Shown here: piece by piece, positions 11,207-22,200 of the stretch | Layout: each line of letters opens with the position of its first letter | Position numbering within the stretch: position 1 is the first letter of the stretch | Origin: Apostichopus japonicus | Lineage: Eukaryota > Echinodermata > Holothuroidea > Aspidochirotida > Stichopodidae | DNA length: 64,000 nucleotides | Assembly (NCBI RefSeq): GCF_037975245.1 | Contig: NC_092568.1 | Location: 7,733,501 to 7,797,500, forward strand | Direction: 5' to 3' | Position numbers and translations under genes: made by a program | Notes under the pieces: model-generated | Databases searched by the model: none | Seen by the model: the letters and a program-made list of their open reading frames with translations, nothing else | What the model was told of the DNA's origin: nothing

Positions 11207-12385
11207 ATGTAAAGTTGACCTAACCATTTCTAAGAGAAAGTTTTGTTCTTCTTGGCTCTGAACAGATGCCAGATGACCACTGGCAAGAATATTACCTCGG
11301 CAGTCAACGAGTTTCGCTCCTTGACAGGCTGTCTCCGCGGCATCAAATTGTTTGGGTGCAGCAGCAAACAATCTGTAACGAATTGGAATGTAGATATGTT
11401 TGTGATTATAATGTTCCATTTGGATCGCCGAGTGATTTGAAAAGTACTGAAGAGTAGCAGGTACATTTCAGTTTTGGACTTTAAGGGAGGGGGGAGGGGG
11501 AAGAATCGGAAAATTACGGTTAAATTGAAGAGACACCCTATATAACCCCTTTAATGAGGAATTTTTAATTTATTGACGTAGCTGAAGTTCATCAACCGTA
11601 TATCAGAGGGTACCATAAAATCAACCATGTTGTTTTCATCTCAAGTTAAACATGAACAAGTTGACCACAGCCTAACGCAAAGACATGTGCGAGAGCAGAA
11701 AATGTTGCAGACACAAAGGTTTGAAAACCTTCAGATAATGAGATTTGCAGTGAGTTTGACCATGAAAGTTATCAAAATACTGTATAGTAAATATCAATCG
11801 CCTATCTTGAAATGTTTTACCTTCGTCATAGCCTATAATTAATGCATTCAGTGAGTAGCTTCCCCACACATGAGCAGTATCGTGGTTACTGGTTAGTTAA
11901 TTAAGATGACATAATCATTGGCATCATTGTGACAGATTATCTAACAATAGGCCTTCTCGTTATATAAAGCCAATTTTCAGGAGTCAGAAAGGAATTGAAT
12001 GTGCAATTTCTTAGCAGATTTGGATCATAATCAACAGAATATTATTGGTGGCATTTTTTCTTAGCAGACTGGCTACTCTCACTTCAGCTTCTCAACACGG
12101 CAACGCATCATAAATAGATTACATCTCACATGCAGGCCTTATAATATGCTATAGTTACAAATATATCCCAGTTTGGTAGTACGACGTGTTGCCAGATTGC
12201 AGTAACATACCAATATAATCAAGTTTGCAGAGAAACACGAATAGATCAGAAATAAATAAACATGATTACCTGTAACACTTTCCATTGAAGCCAGTCCATT
12301 TTGATGGACATGCCGTCAAAGTACAGCTGCTGGAATGCACAAACAACATGCAAGTGACAACGAGCAGAAAAACAGTGCGATACAT
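11207..12385 (-). CDS. Secreted C-type lectin, N-terminal two exons
   Basis: Likely a secreted carbohydrate-binding or immune recognition protein. Exon 1 is 12385-12270. It encodes a signal peptide (MYRTVFLLVVTCMLF) and then CPSKWTGFNGKCYR, the long-form N-terminal hairpin of a C-type lectin domain. Exon 2 is 11372-11207. It starts after a TTACAG acceptor, in matching phase, and encodes LFAAAPKQFDAAETACQG, then GHLASVQSQEEQNFLL, which covers helix 1, the first core Cys and helix 2. The model gives 94 residues and ends at a GTGAGT donor. The exons with the WIGL core, the EPN/QPD sugar-binding site and the last Cys pair were not found towards lower coordinates. They may be very distant, or the gene is broken. 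Confidence 0.8.
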
Positions 12386-13679
12386 CTTGGGTAGTAGTTG
12401 TCGGATCTTCAATTCGCGATTAATGAATGTCTTGAATGATTCCCAGTTCTTGGTTTTATCCGATCATGTAAAACCAGTATCGTTGATGTCACATTATTGA
12501 CGATTGTGGTCGGGAAGGCGTGGCTTGCTTTTTTTTACGACTGATTGCAGCATAAAGTTAACTCATCGGTTTTGTAGCTAGCTGATGGCGTTATTTTTTT
12601 ATTTATTTATTTATTTTTTTTTCTATATGAAGTTTCTAAAAAACATCCAGAATCAAAGCGACTGTAAGGTTGAAAGTTCGCAGAACGGCAATACTTTACT
12701 GATATGTTGTTTATATGTAAAAAGTAAAATTATCTTGTAGATATTTACCAGGACGTTGATCCAGGATTTTTGGTTCCTTGCTTTTTGCAAAGCAAGGAAC
12801 CTATGCGTTCAACTTGGCGTGTGTGTGCGTGGGTGTGTGTGTGCGTTAGCAATTACCCTCAACCGCGGACGAAAATGTGAATACACACCCGTCAATCGCG
12901 GACGCCTCGGGAAACGCGGACGGTCCCCGATTGTTATTACAATGGGAACAGTATATTTTGGACCTAATAGTGGCGCTATTTAATTATTTCGTGCCTGTAA
13001 TGCTGGTCCACGATTGAACCGTACAGCGTATGTTGCAGTGTATCCAGTGTGTATGTTATGTCTGTCAATAGTACATTGTGTATCAACAGCGCCCTCATAC
13101 ACTTCCACAGTATGTTGGTCCAAGCAAGCTGCGTGTTTGCGCGCGTTTTTGTTACAAGCAAAGATTGTATGTTACAAGTTACGTACCCGTTCCGTGCACT
13201 GCACTACACAAGTTACGAGTCTATAGACGCTTGCCTCATCAGTTATTCGGTGAGTAATGAACAGAATGTTTTTTTTTTCTGAGTGTCTCGGTTTGATATG
13301 ATTCCGATGTGCAGCACTGTCAGCCGAAAATAACAGTGCTACCTAACTCTAATTGTAAGAACTTAGTATTTTAAGTTTCATTGAAGGCTAGGCCTAGTAA
13401 TAGTATTACTATTAGTACTATTACTACTTCCGTGGCCGGCCTCTATCAGTATCACTGTTAGGCATAGTCTAACTCTAGTCTAATTGAGGCTATCATTGAT
13501 TGACTATTCTTGGCCGAGGCTTTAGGCCTCGAATTTCAAATATATCAAGTAGGACTTTCTAAATGCGATTAGAAAAGATAAGACTGAAGAAGCTAGGTGT
13601 AGGCCTAGTATTTTTCAGCAAGTTGAATTCATAGTGTAGTTTGTTTCACTCGTTTCTTTATCAAATAATTACATGGCTA
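12386..13679. other. Intergenic; possible 5' non-coding exon of the SET gene
   Basis: No protein domain is recognised. An imperfect palindrome (CTTGCTTTTTGCAAAGCAAGG, about 12778) heads a short repeat-like stretch. A consensus splice donor (TTATTCG before GTGAGTAAT) sits near 13248, in locally more GC-balanced sequence. It could end a 5' non-coding exon of the SET-domain gene, with the 210-bp array then lying in its first intron. That is inference without transcript support. Confidence 0.3.
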
Positions 13680-16600
13680 CAGTACAGTAGGTCTAAACTA
13701 GCCTAGCACTGAACCCTTCTGTGGGTTCACCTCTCTATGTTCTGTGTTCCTATGGTACATTAATGGATGTGTATCTCCCCTATTAGATAATCAATCTTTT
13801 AATTGGTGGAATGTGTAGAGGAATGCTTAACTATTCAATGCCAAATGGTAATTAAGTTGTATTTATCTGCTCTCTATCACATAATTACAAAGGATACAGT
13901 ACAGTAACTTGTATAAGTCTAAACTTGCACAATTTTCCTTTCTGTTGGTTCACCTCTCTGTGTACTGTGTTGCTATAGTAATGTATTGGAGATATATGTC
14001 CTAGTTTATGGTAATTGTTAAGTCATTTTCACCTGTCTCATTAAATAATTACATGGGCTATAGTACAGTAGGTCTAAACAAGCACAATTTTCCCTCCTGA
14101 TGGTTCACCTCTGTTTGCTGTTTTCCTACGATACTGTATGGAAGATATGTCCCCTATTAGATAGTCAATCTTTACTATGTTGATATTCATAGGAATGACC
14201 AACTATTTTATGTTAAATGTTTAAGTTATATTCAACTGTCTCATTATTAAATAATTGCATGGCATTAATACAGTAGGTTTAAAAGGCTAGCACAGTTTTC
14301 CCAACTGCTGGTTCACTTCTGTGTGTGCCTGTGATGATATTTTACACTAAATGGCAATTCATATTCATCTGTTAAATTATCAAATAATTGCATTTCTACA
14401 GTAGATGTAAACTAGAACTGCTTCCTGTGTGTTCAGTGCCTGTGATGCTGTATTGTAGATATATGTCCCCTATCAGATAGTCAATCTTTTACTGTGTTGA
14501 CGTTTCATAGGAATGTGTAACTTATTTACGCTAAATGGTAAGTAATATTCATCTGTTTCATTAGCAAATAATAACATGGGATACAGTACAGTAGGTCTAA
14601 ACTAGCACAGTTTTCCCTTTTGCTGTTTCACCTCTCTGTGTGTTGTGTTGCTATGGTACATTATTGTAAATATATGTCCCCTATTAGATAGTCAATCTTT
14701 CACTTTGTGGAATGTTTACAGGAATGCTTAACTATTTTATGTTAAATGGTAAGTCAATTAATCTGTTTCATTAGCAAATAAAAACATGGAATAGTACAGT
14801 AGGTCTAAACTAGCACAGTTTTCCCTTTTGCTGCTTCACCTCTCTGTGTGTTGTGTTGCTATGGTACATTATTATAGATATATGTCCCCTATTAGATAGT
14901 CAATCTTTCACTTTGTGGAATGTTTACAGGAATGCTTAACTATTTTATGTTAAATGGTTAGTCAATTAATCTGTTTCAATATCAAATAATTACATGGGAT
15001 ACAGTACAGTAGGTCTAAACTAGCACAGTTTTCCCTTTTGCTGTTTCACCTCTCTGTGTGTTGTGTTGCTATGGTACATTATTGTAGATATATGTCCCCT
15101 ATTAGATAGTCAATCTTTCACTTTGTGGAATGTTTACAGGAATGCTTAACTATTTTATGTTAAATGGTAAGTCAATTAATCTGTTTCATTAGCAAATAAT
15201 TACCTGGGATACAGTACAGTAAGTCTAAACTAGCACAGTTTTCCCTTTTGCTGTTTCATCTCTCTGTGTGTTGTGTTGCTATGGTACATTATTATAGATA
15301 TATGTCCCCTATTAGATAGTCAATCTTTCACTTTGTGGAATGTTTACAGGAATGCTTAACTATTTTATGTTAAATGGTTAGTCAATTAATCTGTTTCAAT
15401 ATCAAATAATTACCTGGGATACAGTACAGTAAGTCTAAACTAGCACAGTTTTCCCTTTTGCTGTTTCACCTCTCTGTGTGTTGTGTTGCTATGGTACATT
15501 ATTATAGATATATGTCCCCTATTAGATAGTCAATCTTTCACTTTGTGGAATGTTTACAGGAATGCTTAACTATTTTATGTTAAATGGTTAGTCAATTAAT
15601 CTGTTTCAATATCAAATAATTACATGGGATACAGTACAGTAGGTCTAAACTAGCACAGTTTTCCCTTTTGCTGTTTCACCTCTCTGTGTGTTGTGTTGCT
15701 ATGGTACATTATTGTAGATATATGTCCCCTATTAGATAGTCAATCTTTCACTTTGTGGAATGTTTACAGGAATGCTTAACTATTTTATGTTAAATGGTAA
15801 GTCAATTAATCTGTTTCATTAGCAAATAATTACCTGGGATACAGTACAGTAAGTCTAAACTAGCACAGTTTTCCCTTTTGCTGTTTCACCTCTCTGTGTG
15901 TTGTGTTGCTATGGTACATTATTATAGATATATGTCCCCTATTAGATAGTCAATCTTTCACTTTGTGGAATGTTTACAGGAATACTTAACTATTTTATGT
16001 TAAATGGTTAGTCAATTAATCTGTTTCAATATCAAATAATTACCTGGGATACAGTGCAGTAGGTCTAAACTAGCACAGTTTTCCCTTTTGCTGTTTCACC
16101 TCTCTGTGTGTTGTGTTGCTATGGTACATTATTGTAGATATATGTCCCCTATTAGATAGTCAATCTTTCACTTTGTGGAATGTTTACAGGAATGCTTAAC
16201 TATTTTATGTTAAATGGTAAGTCAATTAATCTGTTTCATTAGCAAATAATTACCTGGGATACAGTGCAGTAGGTCTAAACTAGCACAGTTTTCCCTTTGC
16301 TGTTTCACCTCTCTGTGTGTTGTGTTGCTATGGTACATTATTATAGATATATGTCCCCTATTAGATAGTCAATCTTTCACTTTGTGGAATGTTTACAGGA
16401 ATGCTTAACTATTTTATGTTAAATGGTTAGTCAATTAATCTGTTTCAATATCAAATAATTACATGGGATACAGTACAGTAGGTCTAAACTAGCACAGTTT
16501 TCCCTTTTGCTGTTTCACCTCTCTGTGTGTTGTGTTGCTATGGTACATTATTGTAGATATATGTCCCCTATTAGATAGTCAATCTTTCACTTTGTGGAAT

Positions 16601-18000
16601 GTTTACAGGAATGCTTAACTATTTTATGTTAAATGGTTAGTCAATTAATCTGTTTCAATATCAAATAATTACCTGGGATACAGTACAGTAAGTCTAAACT
16701 AGCACAGTTTTCCCTTTTGCTGTTTCACCTCTCTGTGTGTTGTGTTGCTATGGTACATTATTGTAGATATATGTCCCCTATTAGATAGTCAATCTTTCAC
16801 TTTGTGGAATGTTTACAGGAATGCTTAACTATTTTATGTTAAATGGTTAGTCAATTAATCTGTTTCATTAGCAAATAATTACCTGGGATACAGTGCAGTA
16901 GGTCTAAACTAGCACAGTTTTCCCTTTTGCTGTTTCACCTCTCTGTGTGTTGTGTTGCTATGGTACATTATTGTAGATATATGTCCCCTATTAGATAGTC
17001 AATCTTTCACTTTGTGGAATGTTTACAGGAATGCTTAACTATTTTATGTTAAATGGTTAGTCAATTAATCTGTTTCAATATCAAATAATTACATGGGATA
17101 CAGTGCAGTAGGTCTAAACTAGCACAGTTTTCCCTTTTGCTGTTTCACCTCTCTGTGTGTTGTGTTGCTATGGTACATTATTGTAGATATATGTCCCCTA
17201 TTAGATAGTCAATCTTTCACTTTGTGGAATGTTTACAGGAATGCTTAACTATTTTATGTTAAATGGTTAGTCAATTAATCTGTTTCAATATCAAATAATT
17301 ACATGGGATACAGTGCAGTAGGTCTAAACTAGCACAGTTTTCCCTTTTGCTGTTTCACCTCTCTGTGTGTTGTGTTGCTATGGTACATTATTGTAGATAT
17401 ATGTCCCCTATTAGATAGTCAATCTTTCACTTTGTGGAATGTTTACAGGAATGCTTAACTATTTTATGTTTAATGGTAAGTCAATTAATCTGTTTCATTA
17501 GCAAATAATTACCTGGGATACAGTACAGTAAGTCTAAACTAGCACAGTTTTCCCTTTTGCTGTTTCACCTCTCTGTGTGTTGTGTTGCTATGGTACATTA
17601 TTATAGATATATGTCCCCTATTAGATAGTCAATCTTTCACTTTGTGGAATGTTTACAGGAATGCTTAACTATTTTATGTTAAATGGTAAGTCAATTAATC
17701 TGTTTCATTAGCAAATAATTACATGGGATACAGTGCAGTAAGTCTAAACTAGCACAGTTTTCCCTTTTGCTGTTTCACCTCTCTGTGTGTTGTGTTGCTA
17801 TGGTACATTATTGTAGATATATGTCCCCTATTAGATAGTCAATCTTGACAGTGTTGATGTTTCATTGGAAATTGGAACACTTAACTATTGTATTTTAAAT
17901 GTTTAAGCTATATTCACCTTTTCATTATGTAATAATTTCATGGCTACACTACAGTACATAGGTCTAAACTAGGAATGTTTTCCCATCTGCTGCATGAACT
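13680..18000 (+). repeat. Tandem array of 210-bp units
   Basis: The marker ACAGTACAGTA(G/A)GTCTAAAC recurs near 14583, 14792, 15001, 15211, 15421, 15631, 15841, 16051, 16261, 16470, 16680, 16890, 17100, 17310, 17520 and 17730. That is a 210-bp period with one 1-bp deletion. The core (about 14580-17845) is highly homogeneous, about 15.5 units. Older units with irregular spacing (about 13680-14580, 17850-18000) flank it, as expected for unequal exchange homogenising the centre. Units come in two variants at the junction: GGTAAGTC with CATTAGC, and GGTTAGTC with CAATATC. Confidence 0.97.
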
Positions 18001-18784
18001 TTCTGTGTGATGTGTGCCTTTGGTATGTGTATGTTCAAACTAACACAGTTCACTGATTTTGCTGGTTAATACCACTCTCAACCGCTGGTTCAAGAATACA
18101 TTTCTACTGTACTGACAGTGTTCATATAACAGTGTTCATGTATTCATAGGAATAAAGATGTATTGTCAGTTATATTTTAGACAGCTCTAGGTCATTTCAC
18201 CACCATGTCAGATGAATAAAGTAATCACAAAAAGTATTATAATAAGCGAGATAACTGACATTGTCATAGTAAAGCAAACTACGTAGTTACCTGTATTAAA
18301 ACATTCAATTCAAGAACCTATTCATTCACCTTTAAGCATTATACATGTCACTTTGCAATGAGTAAAAAATACCTTTAATTTTCTGAAATACAGATTTGTA
18401 CCCAGCAGTAGGTCTTTGGTCAGATGGATAGTAACAAGCACCTGTAGTTAGCATATTAAAGTCCTATACAGTGAGAACACTATCACACATTGAGTATTGA
18501 CACTTAATATACAGCCAAAATGGAAAGTGCTGGGGTTGTCATGTAAAATGATTTTACCCTTCAGATTGCTTGTTCCCTTTATAGACAAATGGTAAATTTG
18601 TAATGACTAAAATTCAATGGATGTGTATTTGCATAGAACAATACTGCATGGCAAGCTTAATTTAGCAATGATGTTTCTATTCAGATAATATTAGTATTAA
18701 CATGAATTGGACCTAATAGTAGTACAGTTTGACTAGATTTTGTTTGAGTTTTCCATTTCTTCTTCTTTTTCTCTGCAATGCAAG
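18001..18784. other. No gene recognised
   Basis: Single-copy-looking AT-rich sequence between the array and the hydrophobic exon. A long pyrimidine tract near 18750-18775 leads to the acceptor at 18783-18784. Confidence 0.45.
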
Positions 18785-18901
18785 GAATGAAATGTGCTGG
18801 TGAATGGACATTGTACATCAGTTTAGCCGCCTTACTCATCAGTCTGATAATCATCATAGTCTACTTGATGATAATATACATTGAAGTTGCCATCAAACCT
18901 G
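18785..18901 (+). CDS. Candidate alternative first coding exon with a membrane segment
   Basis: This stretch is bordered by a long pyrimidine tract and AG acceptor (18783-18784) and a strong GTAAGA donor (18902). From ATG at 18787 it encodes 38 residues. MKCAGEW is followed by about 25 strongly hydrophobic residues (SLAALLISLIIIIVYLMII near the centre), then EVAIKP and one extra base. The phase matches the SET exon at 19826, and joining them reads KP-GRGVFA in frame. Joining instead to the exon at 19250 gives an immediate stop. It could be an alternative exon giving a membrane-anchored SET protein, an upstream reading frame, or chance. Confidence 0.4.
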
Positions 18902-19262
18902 GTAAGAAAATAGTATCCCATCACTTGTGTACACTTGTGTTTGTATAAGTAGGAAGGAAATTTATTTAGGGATGATGCTGAAACTACCTCCGAAAGTTTG
19001 ATTTCTCTAGTTTTTTTTTTTATTAAGTAACAGTAATATCCAAGTATATTGTTAACTTTCCCCACTTCTATCATCATTTTATCATCATGTTCTGCAGTGA
19101 GTGTTTGAATGAGCTACCATTTTCTACAGGAAAAGAAGAAATATGGATTACCTTTAAACTACTGTACCTCAATCTAATCTAAAATACATTATGACTTCTG
19201 TGAAAAGTAAATTTGAAAATGCTGCAATTAAATGAATTATTTTTTTCAGGTTGACACACAAA

Positions 19263-22200
19263 ATGAGGAGGAAAAGAAGAGAGAAACCAGAAGATGTTGC
19301 CATTTCCATGGTTAAACGAAAAACTGATAGAGATGGATTTTATGTAAAAGAAATACCACAAAAAGGTATCAAATTCAGTTTTATACTTCTTGTGCTGTAA
19401 TAAAGTAAGAATACCTTGACAGAAGTACCCACAAGTTTGTGTAGTGACATATTCACATTTAACATAGGACTATTTAGCAATGGCATAAATAGTGAGTGAA
19501 AACAACAGGAGAGTGACAATGAACCTAAGTGAAGAATGGGGCGAGGAGGGGAAAGGATCATTGGAGAATTAAGGAAAAGATGTTCTTCTTGGATGTTCAA
19601 GTAGTATGGATGTGGTGTGAAGGCATATTATTGCACACCCTTTCGACTGAGGCACAGAATGAGTGGCTATTAAAATTTACAGCTGCGTTTTGAAATTGTG
19701 TGGTTTTGAAACTCTTTCCCAATTTGGGTTCATTTTGTTGAATGTTGGGAAGGTGCAGCTAGTGATCTTGATAGAATGAGCAGTGAACTTTGTAAAAATA
19801 ACTTGGATTTTCTTCTCTGTTCTAGGCAGAGGAGTGTTTGCGAAGGTCAAATTTACCAAAGGAGAGTTTCTACTGCAGTATGCTGGGTCACTTCTGTCAG
19901 TTAATGAAGGAGATAAGCTTGAAGAGGAAGAAGGGTCATCAGGCTTTAGATTTTTCATTTCATGTAAAGGAAAGGAGTTCTGGTGAGTTGAATACCAAAT
20001 GATTCTTTTGTGAGAACATGTACTATTCTACTCTTTAACAAATTGTTAAATTGTCTGCCTGAGTGCAAATGTAAAGGAGTTCGCCAATTCATCTTGAACA
20101 GCGTGCTATATATTTGAAACACTGTTTGCATGCAAAATTGTTTGCTGCATACTTCTAGTACTACAGTCGAGTCAACATGGTCAAATACAGAAATAATAGC
20201 ACTAAACATATGTAATTTGTGGTTTAAACAGTTCAAATATGGGTAAATAATTCACATGCATAAGCCTGAAGACATATTAGCTGTTCCATATTTATACAGT
20301 AGTCAAAGCAATGAAACCCAAACTCCAATCTCTGAAGTAAATTGTAATCCTGAAATTGTTGAGTTTTCATTAACGTTTTACATTTGTGTCTGTAGTAAGT
20401 GACATGTCAACAATCACTCATCTTCTAATCAAACTATTAATCCTTAAAGTGACAGGATTAATCAAGAGTAGACTTGATGATATTTCATAATATGGACCTT
20501 ATTTTCTTAAATAGTATTGATGCAACAGAAGAAAGAGAGACAGGGCCTATATTGGGACGGTTGGTAAACCACGGAGAGAAAAATGAAGTAAACGTGAAGC
20601 CATCTATTCTTGATTTTGAAGGCACACCAGTAATATGCCTTTTTGCCCTCACTGACATAGCAGAAGGTGAGGAGCTGCTATACGATTACGGTGTGTCTAA
20701 TCTACCCTGGAAGCAGCAAGCTAAGGTAAAAATTGAGGTTATACCATAAGGAAGACTTCTGTTACTGGGAATCATGAGAATGAAACAAGTGTTCAACACT
20801 TCACATTGCAACTTTAAATCTAGAATACCTTTGTGAGAAATTCCTTTGCTTTTCTATGAATAAAATGCAACCCAGTATAAGTAGTCTTCTACTTCATGAA
20901 AGTGAATGTTTCAAAACGTTTGCTATTCTTTAATATTCTTGTTGTTGCTTGAAGTAACATATGAAGTTTACTTTCATGTCAGTTTGCTTTGTTTATTGTA
21001 TTCATTAAAATGTTAATTATTATGAAGAAGCTATTCTCAGCTCAACTGTAAGATAGGTAACTTTGTACATAGTTCTCACCAAAGTTATAACTTTGTAGTT
21101 TGCCATAGTATATATGCTATCTGGCTTTGTGTTTAGCACATTCATACAGCAAAGTAGTGGAGCAAATATATGGAACCAATCAACGTTGCAACTCGTCTTT
21201 CACTTTTAATTGAATTTCTAGGATATTCAAAGACATCTCATTTAGTTGCATCACTTTGAGAATAATCTATAATATTTGCTGTGTATGTATGCTGAATGTG
21301 TCAATATAATATAAAATGTGCTCAGGTAATGTAGACAGACAGTAAAGAAACAACCTACTTGAGTTTTGTTTCTTAAGTTATTGACTTTATTCATCAGCAT
21401 TAAGTAGTTCTGACTGATTTATCAACTCAGACAATAATTCAGTCAGGTGAAACTCTGTTGAAACTATGATCATCACCGAACGAACTCACATTACTCAGAC
21501 TTAAGGATGTATTCTAACTTTGCTGAATATTACAGGCACATAATGAAAATGGATCAACATCATCTGTGGCAACGGGGATATCAGCATCTCTCAAAAAGGA
21601 TATTTTGTCATCGCTGGAAAAGAGAGTTTCAGATCAACACTCTGAGTTAATTTCGTCAGTCATAGACACAGAAGACTCACCAGAGAGCAATGCATTAACC
21701 AGTGACCCCACACCAATGACTGAGAGTGAACAAAATGAGAAGGAATCATCATCTCCCACAAAGATATCAGCTGAAGGACTTGAAACATTTTCGTTGGTGA
21801 TGGACACTAAAGAACCCTCATATGGCGATGTCTCAACTAGTGACTCACAACCCATGAATGCTAATGAACAAAACGAAGAGAGATCATCATCTCAGGAAAA
21901 GGACATATCAACTATAGGAACTAAAATAAGTTCATCGGTAATGCACACTGAGGACCCCTCAAACAGCAATGCCTTAAACTCTGACCCACAACCCATGACT
22001 GTTTCGGAACGAAATAAAAAGGGATCATCATCTCCAGACAAGGACATAACAGTTGAAGGACCTGAAATATGTTCATTACTCATGGACCCTGAAGACCCCT
22101 CAGACAGCTCTGCTTTAACATCTGATTCACAACCCATGACTGCTGATGATATGAAGTTTGCACCACAGATTTTGATGAAAGAGACTCCAATGAAGCATAC

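Noticed and set aside
11230-11466. Alternative minus-strand frame overlapping the lectin exon
   Set aside because: It is out of frame with the C-type lectin motifs. The lectin frame fits the phase of the upstream signal-peptide exon.
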